From positions 127,753 through 191,752 of the forward strand of contig CAUEYX010000005.1 of the NCBI GenBank assembly GCA_959022495.1: a stretch of 64,000 nt of DNA. The letters run 5' to 3'. The translations under genes were made by a program, and so were the position numbers. Shown here one piece after another: positions 51,962 to 60,866 of this stretch (position 1 is the first letter of the stretch; every line of letters starts with the position of its first letter). Below the pieces are notes generated by a model. It worked only from the letters and a program-made list of their open reading frames with translations. It was not told where the DNA came from and searched no databases. This DNA comes from an uncultured Lachnospiraceae bacterium (lineage in GTDB: Bacteria; Bacillota; Clostridia; Lachnospirales; Lachnospiraceae).

Positions 51962-54229
51962 CAGTACGTCGGTCACCTTTTTTACGGGTATGATCGTCAG
52001 TTTTTCTTTTACTTCGTCTGCTACATCCTCCAGATCTTCCAAATTGTCAGAAGGGATATAGACTTTTTTGATGCCGGATCTCTGGGCTGCCATCAATTTC
52101 TCCGGCAGCCCTCCTATGGGCATCACGCCCCCTCTGAGAGAAACTTCTCCCGTCATGGCACAGTCTGTTTCAGCCGCTTTCCCCTTCAGAAGGGAGGCAA
52201 GAGCGGTAGTGATCGTGATGCCGGCAGACGGGCCGTCTTTTGGCACGGCACCGGCGGGCACGTGGATGTGCAGGTCATGATCCTCCAGAACGCGGCTCTC
52301 TTTTGGATAGAGGGAGCGCGCCAGCGTGAGGGCGATCTGGACGGATTCTTTCATGACGTCGCCCAGCTGTCCCGTGATGATCAGTCTGCCGGTGCCCTTC
52401 GTTAGTTTCGACTCTATGAACAGAATAGCTCCTCCTGCCCGGGTCCACGCAAGGCCGGTCACGACTCCGGGGACTCCGGAAGAGAGCCTGTGCTCCGGGC
52501 GGATCTGCTTTCTTCCCAGATACCCGGAGAGACCGCTTTTTGAGACGGAGATGCAGGACCCCGCTCCCTCTCCGCCGGCGGAAGCGTTTTTGACCAGCTC
52601 TACAGCGGCAGTGCGGCACAGGGTCTCAATGGATTTCTTCAGATCTCGGACGCCGGATTCCATGGTGTATTCATCAATAATCTGGCGCAGCGCTCCGTCT
52701 GTGATCTTCAGCATATTTTTCTGAATGCCCATCGTTTCCATGGCTCTGGGAATCAAGTGCTTCTTAGCGATATGGTATTTCTCCACCGCCGTGTATCCGG
52801 GGAAGGAGATGACTTCCATACGGTTTAAGAGCGGCTCCGGTATGGTGTCCGTGGTATTGGCCGTGCACACGAAGAGTACGTTGGACAAGTCGTAGGGCAC
52901 ATTCATATAGTGATCCGTAAAGGTGCTGTTCTGTTCCGGGTCCAGGACTTCTAACAGGGCGCTGGCGGGATCTCCGCCGTAATCCTTCGCCAGCTTATCT
53001 ACCTCGTCGAGCACCATGACGGGGTTGGAGGACCCGCTGCGTTTCATGGCTTCCATGATCCGGCCGGGCATTGCGCCAATGTAGGTTCTGCGGTGCCCGC
53101 GGATCTCTGCTTCGTCGCGGACGCCGCCCAGGCTGATGCGGACGTACTCTCTTCCAAGGGCGCGCGCGATGCTCTGTCCGATGCTGGTCTTGCCTGTGCC
53201 GGGGGCGCCCACGAAGAGCAGAATAGAACCGTACTGCTTCCGGTTGAGCGCCATGACTGCCAGCTGCTGGATAATGCGCTCTTTTACTTTCTTCAGCCCA
53301 TAGTGATCTTCATCGAGGATCTTTTCCGCCCGGTCCAGATCAATGGGAGTAAACTCCGGGGATTTCCAGGACAGACTGGTGACAAAGTCAAGATAGTCGT
53401 ACAGAAGCCCGTATTCGTGGCTCTCTTTCCCTTCCTGTCTCATTCGGCTGAGTACCTTTTCCGCTTCCCTGCGGGCCTCTTTGTTCATGCCGGAATCCGC
53501 GATTTTCTTTTCGAATTTCCTTACATCATAGATGTTTTCCGGGTGCATGTCATCCAGCTCTTTCTGCAGATAATCAATCTGCTTTTTCAGGGCTGCTTCA
53601 CGGTAGAGCTGTTCCTGCCCGTCTTTCTGGGCTTCCTGGGCTTCTGCGGACACCCTGGCAACCTCCATGAATTCATTGACGGCAGTCTCAATAAGAGCGT
53701 ATCTCTTTTTTACAGAATCTTCCGCAAGGACGGCGTATTTTTCCTCCACAGTCAGGTTGAGATATTCGGACAGGGAGGATATCAGGTCGTAAATGCTTTT
53801 GCGCTGGAGGATAAATCCCCTGGCCCAGATTCCCCACTGGTAATTCTGGACAAACCGGAGGAGGGAGCCGCGCACAGAAGAAAAGATCTTCTGCTGCTCG
53901 TTCTCCGGCAGATCCTCTATAGAAGGGCGGACCGCAAAGGCGGCGCTGACCATGCCGTTTTCGAGAACCGGGCTGATGATTTCTACCCGGTCAATTGTGC
54001 GGATCTGGATGACGTCCTCCTCGCTGACAGATTCTACCCTGGCGGAAAGCCCGATCGGATAGAAATCATCTGCCTGAAGCCCGCTTCCCTGCGCCTCGTT
54101 CTTAAGAAGCGCAAAAAGAAGCTGCATTCCCGGCTTTAGTTCATCTGCCTGGTCTGTGAAGAAATCTTTTTTAAAATAATAAGTTACATCTGGCAGTAAC
54201 AGTATATTATAAACAGGCTGTATAAACAT
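51941..54229 (-). CDS. lon: ATP-dependent protease Lon
   Basis: The 762-residue protein has a substrate-binding N-terminal domain, a coiled coil, an AAA+ module (VGAPGTGKTSIGQ, VLDEVDKLAKDY, EALLNRMEVI-like sensor) and the protease domain with Ser668 in PKDGPSAG and Lys711 in LPEK. Lon degrades misfolded and regulatory proteins. AAGGAGGG precedes the ATG. A CIRCE element lies in the 5' leader, so expression is likely under the HrcA heat-shock repressor. Confidence 0.96.
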   Translation of the reverse strand: MFIQPVYNILLLPDVTYYFKKDFFTDQADELKPGMQLLFALLKNEAQGSGLQADDFYPIGLSARVESVSEEDVIQIRTIDRVEIISPVLENGMVSAAFAVRPSIEDLPENEQQKIFSSVRGSLLRFVQNYQWGIWARGFILQRKSIYDLISSLSEYLNLTVEEKYAVLAEDSVKKRYALIETAVNEFMEVARVSAEAQEAQKDGQEQLYREAALKKQIDYLQKELDDMHPENIYDVRKFEKKIADSGMNKEARREAEKVLSRMRQEGKESHEYGLLYDYLDFVTSLSWKSPEFTPIDLDRAEKILDEDHYGLKKVKERIIQQLAVMALNRKQYGSILLFVGAPGTGKTSIGQSIARALGREYVRISLGGVRDEAEIRGHRRTYIGAMPGRIMEAMKRSGSSNPVMVLDEVDKLAKDYGGDPASALLEVLDPEQNSTFTDHYMNVPYDLSNVLFVCTANTTDTIPEPLLNRMEVISFPGYTAVEKYHIAKKHLIPRAMETMGIQKNMLKITDGALRQIIDEYTMESGVRDLKKSIETLCRTAAVELVKNASAGGEGAGSCISVSKSGLSGYLGRKQIRPEHRLSSGVPGVVTGLAWTRAGGAILFIESKLTKGTGRLIITGQLGDVMKESVQIALTLARSLYPKESRVLEDHDLHIHVPAGAVPKDGPSAGITITTALASLLKGKAAETDCAMTGEVSLRGGVMPIGGLPEKLMAAQRSGIKKVYIPSDNLEDLEDVADEVKEKLTIIPVKKVTDVLKDQALI

Positions 54230-54251
54230 AGGAAACCCTCCTTATCTGTTG

Positions 54252-54278
54252 TCAGCACTCATGTGATAAGAGTGCTAA
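54252..54278. promoter_or_regulatory. CIRCE (HrcA operator) of lon
   Basis: TCAGCACTC-N9-GAGTGCTAA matches the CIRCE consensus TTAGCACTC-N9-GAGTGCTAA at 17 of 18 positions. It lies between the lon promoter and its ribosome site. Confidence 0.92.
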
Positions 54279-54292
54279 TCATTTATTATAGA

Positions 54293-54321
54293 AAATTAGC
54301 ACAGAAAATCCGTCATGTCAA
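54293..54321 (-). promoter_or_regulatory. lon promoter
   Basis: On the minus strand TTGACA (54316-54321) and TAATTT (54293-54298) are 17 bp apart; an alternative TATAAT lies at 54285-54290. Transcription would start just before the CIRCE element. Confidence 0.6.
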
Positions 54322-54403
54322 TAGTGGGAGGCTTCCAAAATCAGGGTTTCGGTATTTTGTGAAGCCAGGTTTCTTTCATATTACGCATCCTTCGGTTCTG
54401 GTC

Positions 54404-54432
54404 TTGACACTTAAAAAAATACTTGTTATATT
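54404..54432 (+). promoter_or_regulatory. promoter of the CbpA-like gene
   Basis: TTGACA (54404-54409), 17 bp, TATATT (54427-54432), divergent from lon and 120 bp before the ATG. It is more than 120 bp from the CIRCE, so HrcA control here is less likely. Confidence 0.75.
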
Positions 54433-54553
54433 ACAAATAGAACACAAAGATGTTTTATGCCCGGGTTCGGGCAGTTCGAAATATATAAATAATTATAGAA
54501 GATACATTGACAGGACAAGACTGTCGTGGAATTGATGCAGGAGGGTGAGTAAA

Positions 54554-55573
54554 ATGGCAGAAAAGAGAGATTATTATGATGTGCTGGGGATCGCGAGAGG
54601 CGCGGATGACACCCAGATAAAGAAAGCGTACCGTAAGCTTGCGAAGAAGTATCATCCGGATACAAACGCGGGCGACGAGGATGCGGAACAGAAATTTAAA
54701 GAAGTCACAGAGGCGTATAATGTCCTGAGTGATAAGGAAAAGAGAAAGATGTATGACCAGTTCGGCCACGCGGCATTTGACCAGGGCTGGGCGGACGGAA
54801 CACGGAAGGGGTACCGGCAGTCCGGCGGCCCGGGGGGACAGTATCAGGAATATCATTTTGAGGGCGGCAGCATGGATGAGATGTTCCGCGATATTTTCGG
54901 CGATCTCTTCCGGCACGGGGCGGCAGATGGCGGCGCGTCAGGCGGGAACACCGGCCGCGGCGGATATGGACGATTCAGCGGTTTTGGTGATTTTGACGGC
55001 TTTGGAGGAGGTTTCCGGCAGAAAGGAGAGGATATCCGGGCGCAGGTGGAGATCGGGTTTGATGAGGCGGTATTCGGGTGTGATAAAGTAATCCGTCTGC
55101 AGAACCCTTCCGCGTCGGACGGAGCTGTCCAATCGCTTCAGGTGCACATTCCGGCAGGAATTGACACCGGAAAGACAGTCCGTCTGAAAGGGCGGGGCAT
55201 GCCGGGAGTCAATGGCGGCGGGAACGGAGATCTTCTGCTCAGCGTTACGGTAAGAGAAAAAGAAGGGTATGAGAGAGACGGCATGGATGTGTACACAACG
55301 GTCCAGATCCCATATACGACGGCTGTGTTTGGGGGTGAAGCGGTTGTCCATACACTCTACGGGAACGTACTGTGCAAAATAAAGAAGGGGATTCAGCCGG
55401 GGACGAAGATCCGTCTGAGGGGGAAAGGTGTCGTGTCTATGAAAGATCCATCCGTGCGGGGAAACCAGTATGTGACCGTGCAGATTCAGGTGCCGTGTCA
55501 CTTAAGCGCGGCTGCAGAGCAGAAGCTCAGAGAGTTTGAGGCGGCGTGTTCAGGTCAGGTGAAAACCGCGTGA
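54554..55573 (+). CDS. CbpA-like DnaJ co-chaperone (no zinc finger)
   Basis: The 339-residue protein has a J domain (RDYYDVLGIARGADDTQIKKAYRKLAKKYHPD-type, with HPD at about residue 35), a Gly/Phe-rich linker (GRFSGFGDFDGFGGGF) and the two C-terminal substrate-binding domains, but none of the four CxxCxGxG motifs of DnaJ. That is the CbpA/type-B arrangement. It stimulates DnaK. The ATG at 54554 is 8 bp after AGGAGGG; GTG 54545 lies inside that site. It has its own promoter. Confidence 0.9.
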   Translation: MAEKRDYYDVLGIARGADDTQIKKAYRKLAKKYHPDTNAGDEDAEQKFKEVTEAYNVLSDKEKRKMYDQFGHAAFDQGWADGTRKGYRQSGGPGGQYQEYHFEGGSMDEMFRDIFGDLFRHGAADGGASGGNTGRGGYGRFSGFGDFDGFGGGFRQKGEDIRAQVEIGFDEAVFGCDKVIRLQNPSASDGAVQSLQVHIPAGIDTGKTVRLKGRGMPGVNGGGNGDLLLSVTVREKEGYERDGMDVYTTVQIPYTTAVFGGEAVVHTLYGNVLCKIKKGIQPGTKIRLRGKGVVSMKDPSVRGNQYVTVQIQVPCHLSAAAEQKLREFEAACSGQVKTA

Positions 55574-55646
55574 CCTGAACACGGCGGACTGCTGCGGGAG
55601 GCACAGAGCCGCGGGGAAATACAGCGGGGCGGGCAGCAGGAAAAAC

Positions 55647-55692
55647 AGATCATTCTGTGCAAAAAAGAGCTGCCGCACGAATGATGATCTAT
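55647..55692 (+). terminator. imperfect hairpin after the CbpA-like gene
   Basis: AGATCATTCTGTGC (55647-55660) pairs with the segment GCACGAATGATGATCT (55675-55690) with small bulges. It may terminate the gene, although no clean T run follows. Confidence 0.45.
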
Positions 55693-55768
55693 TACATCAT
55701 TTAGTGTGACAGCCCCATGTGCAGTATCTGAATCGGCGCAGAATCCGTATTGTAAGAATCAGTATTGG

Positions 55769-55797
55769 TTGCGTTTGAAGAAGGGATTTGATATGAT
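55769..55797 (+). promoter_or_regulatory. promoter of rpiB
   Basis: TTGCGT (55769-55774), 17 bp, TATGAT (55792-55797). The 80-bp leader contains CAAAGTG/CACTTTG arms that could form a long hairpin. Apart from this and the 55647 hairpin, I see nothing in 55574-55881. Confidence 0.55.
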
Positions 55798-55881
55798 AGG
55801 GGTGCTCAAAGTGTTCAATCCCCTGTTAGTATAAGGCGGATCTGCCCACTTTGTTCTAATTTGGGAGAGAGAAAGGAAATC

Positions 55882-56331
55882 ATGATGAAGATAGGGATTG
55901 GGAACGATCACTCCGCATTGGAAATGAAGAGAGAGATCATCGCTTTTTTAGAGGAAAAGGGGCATGAAGTAGTCAATTATGGTACCGATTCGGCCGAGAG
56001 CTGTGATTACCCCCTTTATGGGGAGCGGGTGGCACGTGCCGTTGCGTCAGGAGAAGTGGAGCAGGGAATCTTGATCTGCGGCACAGGCCTTGGCATTTCA
56101 CTGGCGGCCAATAAAGTAAAAGGTATCCGCGCCGCAGTATGCAGCGAGCCCTTTACGGCGAAGATGGCACGCGCGCACAACAACTGCAATATCCTTGCCT
56201 TTGGCGCAAGGGTGGTGGGACCGGAGCTTGCCAAGATGATCGTGGAGACATGGCTGAACACAGCGTTCGAGGGCGGACGGCACCAGAGAAGAGTGGATTT
56301 GATCATGGAGATCGAGAATAAGGAGCCGTGA
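55882..56331 (+). CDS. rpiB: ribose 5-phosphate isomerase B
   Basis: The 149-residue RpiB/LacA/LacB enzyme has IGIGNDHSALEMK, the active-site segment SCDYPLYG and CGTGLGISLAANKVKGIRAA with the catalytic loop Cys, and ends with HQRRVDLIMEIE. It interconverts ribose and ribulose 5-phosphates, and in some relatives allose phosphate. Start at ATG 55882 (a second ATG follows) after AAAGGAAATC. Its stop overlaps the next ATG by one base (TGATG). Confidence 0.92.
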   Translation: MMKIGIGNDHSALEMKREIIAFLEEKGHEVVNYGTDSAESCDYPLYGERVARAVASGEVEQGILICGTGLGISLAANKVKGIRAAVCSEPFTAKMARAHNNCNILAFGARVVGPELAKMIVETWLNTAFEGGRHQRRVDLIMEIENKEP

Positions 56332-57305
56332 TGCACGCTTATGATCTGCCCCAGTGGGTTTTGTTTTTCTTTATTTATAGTTTTATCGGCTGGGTGTGGG
56401 AGAGCTGTTATGTGTCTGTCAGAAAGCGCCGGTGGGTCAACCGTGGATTCATGCACGGGCCCATGCTGCCGCTGTACGGGTCGGGAGCCCTCACGGTGCT
56501 GATCAGCACCATCGGCGTCAGAGACAATCCGGCGCTGATCTTCCTTCTGGGAATGCTGGCGGCGACCCTGCTGGAATACATTACCGGATTGGCAATGGAA
56601 CGGCTCTTTCACGTGAGGTACTGGGATTACAGCGGCCAGAAGTTAAACCTTCACGGATACATCTGCGTATCCTCTTCCCTCTGCTGGGGCTGTTTTTCTG
56701 TCCTGCTTGTGAAAGCGGCCCACGTGCCGATAGAGGCGGCCGTGCTGGGAATTCCTTCCGTGGCAGCGGAGGGGGCGGCCCTGCTGCTGTCGGTGGCGGC
56801 AGCGGTGGACCTGACGCAGTCCTTCAATGAGGCAATGGACCTGAAACGGATTCTCACACAGCTTGAGGAGAGCAGAGAGCAGATCCGCAGGATTGAGGAG
56901 CGGCTGAAAGTCGCGGTGGACGATGCGAGGGAAGATTACCGGAGGTATACAATGGAGCGGAGCCGAAAGAAACTTTCCCGCAAGGCGGCTTATCTTGAGC
57001 GCATTGAGATGAGGTGTCAGGAGCGGCGCGCGCAGCTGGAAGGGCTGTCGCAGAAAGTGGAACAGATCCTGAGGGAGGAACTGCCAGCTAAGGCGGAGAA
57101 GCTGCTCAGTGATCCGCGTGTGCAGGAGCTGACCGCTCTTAAGCAGAGCATATTCCAGGAAGTACGGAAAATGGGAGAGCGCACGGACCGCAGGTATCTG
57201 CGTGCGGCCCGCCATCTCTGGAGAAACCCGACGGCGGTTTCAGAACAGTTTAGAGACGCGCTCGAGGAGCTCAGAAAATACATGGATTCAGATGATGAAA
57301 AATAA
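56331..57305 (+). CDS. CmpB-family membrane protein with long coiled coil
   Basis: The 324-residue protein has five or so membrane helices with the ABC-transporter-type-IV/CmpB signatures FFIYSFIGWVWESCYVS, RGFMHGPMLPLYGSGAL and YWDYSGQKLNLHGYICV. A long charged coiled coil follows (about residues 170-290, EESREQIRRIEERLKVAVDD). Despite the transporter label no ATPase domain or partner is present. It is translationally coupled to rpiB. A second member of the family lies at 60867. Confidence 0.82.
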   Translation: MHAYDLPQWVLFFFIYSFIGWVWESCYVSVRKRRWVNRGFMHGPMLPLYGSGALTVLISTIGVRDNPALIFLLGMLAATLLEYITGLAMERLFHVRYWDYSGQKLNLHGYICVSSSLCWGCFSVLLVKAAHVPIEAAVLGIPSVAAEGAALLLSVAAAVDLTQSFNEAMDLKRILTQLEESREQIRRIEERLKVAVDDAREDYRRYTMERSRKKLSRKAAYLERIEMRCQERRAQLEGLSQKVEQILREELPAKAEKLLSDPRVQELTALKQSIFQEVRKMGERTDRRYLRAARHLWRNPTAVSEQFRDALEELRKYMDSDDEK

Positions 57306-57389
57306 TGAAATATACTGCGGACGCGCCCGTCAGATGAAGAGAACATCTTTATGAGGATGACGCAGGGCGCCTGCTGGAAAGGAAAAAAT

Positions 57390-58025
57390 ATGACAAAGAA
57401 ACAGCGCGCATTAGAGGTGATTGAGCGTTTGAAAAAGGAATACCCGGACGCGGGATGCACACTTGATTATGACCAGGCCTGGAAACTGCTGGTCAGCGTG
57501 CGTCTGGCGGCGCAGTGTACGGATGCCCGCGTCAATGTTGTTGTTGAGGGACTTTATGAAAAATATCCGGATGTGAACGCGCTGGCAGACGCGGACGTGG
57601 ACGATATCGAAGAGATTGTCCGTCCCTGCGGGCTTGGCCGCAGCAAAGCCCGGGATATCAGCGCGTGCATGAAGATACTGAGGGACGAATACAGCGGAAA
57701 GGTTCCGGATGATTTTGACGCCCTCCTGAAACTCCCGGGAGTGGGAAGGAAGAGCGCGAACCTGATCATGGGGGATGTGTTCGGGAAGCCGGCAATTGTG
57801 ACGGATACCCACTGCATCCGCTTGGTGAACCGGATCGGTCTTGTAGATGGGATAAAAGAACCGAAAAAGGTGGAGATGGCCTTGTGGAAGATCATTCCCC
57901 CGCAGGAAGGCAGTGATTTCTGCCACAGACTTGTCTATCATGGAAGAGACGTCTGTACGGCAAGGACAAAGCCATACTGCGATAAGTGCTGCCTTGCGGA
58001 TATCTGTAAAAAAGCTGGTGTATAA
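57390..58025 (+). CDS. nth: endonuclease III
   Basis: The 211-residue base-excision-repair glycosylase has the HhH-GPD motif (LPGVGRKSANLIMGDVFG, catalytic Lys; VTDTHCIRLVNRIG, catalytic Asp) and a C-terminal 4Fe-4S cluster with Cys spacing C-x8-C-x2-C-x5-C (CTARTKPYCDKCCLADIC). It excises oxidised pyrimidines. I start at ATG 57390, which has AAAGGAAA upstream; an earlier in-frame ATG at 57351 would add 13 residues. Confidence 0.93.
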   Translation: MTKKQRALEVIERLKKEYPDAGCTLDYDQAWKLLVSVRLAAQCTDARVNVVVEGLYEKYPDVNALADADVDDIEEIVRPCGLGRSKARDISACMKILRDEYSGKVPDDFDALLKLPGVGRKSANLIMGDVFGKPAIVTDTHCIRLVNRIGLVDGIKEPKKVEMALWKIIPPQEGSDFCHRLVYHGRDVCTARTKPYCDKCCLADICKKAGV

Positions 58026-58052
58026 GATTTTCTTAAAATATTGGCTGTTCAA

Positions 58053-58082
58053 TTGAAAAGTCCTGAAATTATTGTGTATAAT
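58053..58082 (+). promoter_or_regulatory. promoter of the flavodiiron gene
   Basis: TTGAAA (58053-58058), 18 bp, TATAAT (58077-58082), 148 bp before the start codon. The leader contains the terminator-like hairpin at 58152. Confidence 0.72.
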
Positions 58083-58151
58083 AGAGAAAGAAAGTCACTG
58101 CCATACAGTCGGAAGGACAGGCTGTTCGGAAAGGGACCAACAGCAGGATGA

Positions 58152-58207
58152 ACTGCCGCGGCAGCAAGAATATCGGGAAGAGTTCTCGCTGCTGCGGCAG
58201 TCTTTTT
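58152..58207 (+). terminator. terminator-like hairpin inside the flavodiiron leader
   Basis: ACTGCCGCGGCAGC (58152-58165) pairs with GCTGCTGCGGCAGT (58188-58201), one mismatch, followed by CTTTTTC (58202-58207), and the ribosome site AAAGGAGG begins a few bases later. A complete intrinsic terminator between promoter and gene implies attenuation control. Confidence 0.72.
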
Positions 58208-58229
58208 CATGGAAAAGGAGGAAATCCAT

Positions 58230-60764
58230 ATGAAAAGCATGAAGTTAAGGGAAAACTTTTACTGGACGGGAATTATCGATGACAAGCTGAGAGTATTTGA
58301 CATCATCATGTACACAGAATTTGGGACAACGTATAATTCGTATGTGATGAAGGCGGGGGACAAGACGGTTCTCTTTGAGACTGCGAAAGCGAAATTCTTC
58401 GATGAATATCTGGAGAAACTCAAAGAGGTTATTGACGTACATCAGATTGATTATCTGGTGGTCAGCCACACGGAGCCGGACCATGCGGGGAGCGTGGAGA
58501 TGCTGCTGGACTTGAGCCCTCAGATGAAGATCATTGCCACAGGCTGTGCCCTCGGGTTCTTAAAAGAGATCGTGAACCGGGATTTTGTGGGGATTACGGC
58601 AAAGGACGAGGAGAAAATGGTGATCGGGAACCGCACGCTTCGGTTTTTGTTTGTCCCGAACCTGCACTGGCCGGATACCATGTATACATTTATTGAGGAG
58701 GAGCAGATCCTTGTCACCTGTGATTCTTTTGGAGCCCATTACTGCCTGCCGGAAGTGGTGTCCACGGCGATTACGAACGAGGCGGATTACCAGAGCGCTC
58801 TGAAGTATTATTACGACTGTATCATCGGTCCTTTCAAGCCGTATATGCTGAAAGCCCTGGACAGAGTGGAAGATATGGATGTCTCCATGGTCTGTACCGG
58901 ACATGGACCGGTGCTCGTGGGTGAGCGCGTGAAAAAGGTTATGAAACAGTACAGAGAATGGTCCACTGTGGTGAACCCCAATCCACGCAGGACGGTGATT
59001 ATTCCTTATGTGAGCGCCTACGGCTACACAAAGACCCTGGCGGAGAAGATCGCGGAGGGCGTGAAGGACAGCGGTGACATTGATGTGCGTTCGTATGATA
59101 TGGTGGAGGCAGATGCCCAGAAAGTCAATGAAGAACTGCTCTTCGCGGACGGGATACTTCTGGGGACGCCCACTATTGTCGGGGAGGCGCTGAGGCCCAT
59201 CTGGGATCTGACTTTGAATATGTTCCCGGGGACACACGGCGGAAAATATGCCGGGGCGTTCGGAAGCTATGGCTGGAGCGGTGAGGGCGTGCCTCACATT
59301 ACAGAGCGTTTGAAACAGCTCAGGATGAAGGTGTCTGAAGGGTTCCGCGTGCGTTTCAAGCCGTCCGAGGCGGATCTTGTGGACGCCTACGAGTACGGAT
59401 ACCAGTTCGGGTGCATCGTGCAGGATAAAGAGCCTGTAAAACCGAAGAAAAAAGGCGCTCGCAGCCTGGTGAAATGTCTTGTCTGCGGAGAGGTCTTTGA
59501 TTCCTCTCTGGAGATCTGCCCGGTCTGCGGCGTGGGCAGGGAGAATTTTGTTCCCGTTGAAGTTGAGGATAATGGGTTTACGAACAATACCCAGGAGTAC
59601 TATGTGGTCCTGGGAAATGGCGCGGCAGGCTTCAATGCGGCCAAAGCAATCAGGGAGAGAGACAAGACGGGAGCGGTGGTGATCATTTCGAATGAGCCGT
59701 ATCCGGCTTATAACCGCCCCATGCTGACGAAGTCCATCGTGGCGGGACTGAGCGCGGAGCAGATTGCTATAGAAGGGCCGGGCTGGTATGAGGAGAACCG
59801 GGTATACCAGATGCTGGGAAAACAGGCGCGGTCCATTGACATGAAAGAAAAGGAAGTGATTCTGGACAGCGGGGAGAAAGTGCATTTTACAAAGCTGATC
59901 TACGCTCTTGGGAGCGAGTGCTTCATCCCGCCCATTGAAGGAGCAGGGCTTCCGGAGGTTGTGGCGGTCCGCAGGCTGGCCGATGTGGAGAAACTTGAGA
60001 AATTGATGAAAGATGCCGCCCAGGCGGTGGTGATCGGCGGCGGAGTCCTGGGTCTTGAGGCTGCCTGGGAGCTGAAAAAGGCAGGTCTTGAGGTGCAGGT
60101 GCTTGAGGCGGCGCCCGTGCTCATGGGACGCCAGCTGGACATCGGTTCCGCGGAGATCCTGAAGGAGACCGCGCGTAAGAGCGGGGTTGAGATCCATACA
60201 GGTGTCTCGGTCGAAGCGGTGGAGGGCAGCGGGCATGTGACAGGCGTCCGCTTGAACGATGGGACGGTCATCCCGGCTCAGATTGTGGTTATTTCCGCAG
60301 GCGTCCGTGCCAGCGCGGCTCTGGCGCAGGAGACTGGCATTGAGACGGGACGCGCTGTGAAAGTCAATGCCAGAATGGAGACCAGCGTGCCGGGAATCTA
60401 CGCATGCGGGGACTGCGCGGAGTATGAGGGGATGAATTACGCCATCTGGCCTGAGGCTGTGGAGCAGGGACGCGTCGCCGGAGCGAACGCGGCGGGAGAG
60501 GCGCTGGAGTATGAGCCTCCGGCAGCAGCGCTTACATTCCACGGGATGAACACGGCCCTCTTCGCGGCGGGGGATAATGGGAAGAACCCGGAACTGCTGT
60601 ATAAGACGGTGGAATACCGTGACATGGGAAAAGGACAGTACCGGAAATATTATTTCCTTAATAACAGGCTTTCCGGCGTGATCTTGATGGGGGATTTGTC
60701 GGAGATGGCCAAGCTGACAGAGGCGCTCAGGAAACATGCCCCGTATAAAGATGTGATTTCTTAA
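58230..60764 (+). CDS. class F flavodiiron protein (NADH:oxygen oxidoreductase)
   Basis: The 844-residue protein contains four modules. The beta-lactamase-like diiron domain has all six ligands in place: H80, E82, D84, H146, D165 and H225. A flavodoxin domain follows (VIIPYVSAYGYTKTLAEKI, residues about 250-400). Then comes a short-spaced rubredoxin-like site, C416-C419 and C430-C433, with only ten residues between the pairs. The last part is an FAD/NADH rubredoxin reductase (VVLGNGAAGFNAAKAIRE, VVIGGGVLGLEAAWEL). This is the class F layout described in Clostridioides difficile, which reduces O2 to water with NADH alone. The ATG at 58230 follows AAAGGAGG. Confidence 0.93.
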   Translation: MKSMKLRENFYWTGIIDDKLRVFDIIMYTEFGTTYNSYVMKAGDKTVLFETAKAKFFDEYLEKLKEVIDVHQIDYLVVSHTEPDHAGSVEMLLDLSPQMKIIATGCALGFLKEIVNRDFVGITAKDEEKMVIGNRTLRFLFVPNLHWPDTMYTFIEEEQILVTCDSFGAHYCLPEVVSTAITNEADYQSALKYYYDCIIGPFKPYMLKALDRVEDMDVSMVCTGHGPVLVGERVKKVMKQYREWSTVVNPNPRRTVIIPYVSAYGYTKTLAEKIAEGVKDSGDIDVRSYDMVEADAQKVNEELLFADGILLGTPTIVGEALRPIWDLTLNMFPGTHGGKYAGAFGSYGWSGEGVPHITERLKQLRMKVSEGFRVRFKPSEADLVDAYEYGYQFGCIVQDKEPVKPKKKGARSLVKCLVCGEVFDSSLEICPVCGVGRENFVPVEVEDNGFTNNTQEYYVVLGNGAAGFNAAKAIRERDKTGAVVIISNEPYPAYNRPMLTKSIVAGLSAEQIAIEGPGWYEENRVYQMLGKQARSIDMKEKEVILDSGEKVHFTKLIYALGSECFIPPIEGAGLPEVVAVRRLADVEKLEKLMKDAAQAVVIGGGVLGLEAAWELKKAGLEVQVLEAAPVLMGRQLDIGSAEILKETARKSGVEIHTGVSVEAVEGSGHVTGVRLNDGTVIPAQIVVISAGVRASAALAQETGIETGRAVKVNARMETSVPGIYACGDCAEYEGMNYAIWPEAVEQGRVAGANAAGEALEYEPPAAALTFHGMNTALFAAGDNGKNPELLYKTVEYRDMGKGQYRKYYFLNNRLSGVILMGDLSEMAKLTEALRKHAPYKDVIS

Positions 60765-60866
60765 GTACCGGGCAGACGATAGAAAGTATCTGGCGCCGGC
60801 GGAAGATGAAGGTGAGAGGCCGCGGCGGTTCCGGGGAATTTATGGCGTACAAAAGAGGAAAATCAG

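Noticed and set aside
53093..54139. 348-codon plus-strand frame antisense to lon
   Set aside because: It is fully covered by the lon protease coding sequence; the Phe/Leu-rich translation looks like a membrane protein only because of codon complementarity.
58560..60737. 725-codon open frame on the minus strand inside the flavodiiron gene
   Set aside because: It mirrors the coding frame of a well-supported protein, has no ribosome site or domain pattern, and its translation is His/Arg-rich as usual for antisense shadows.
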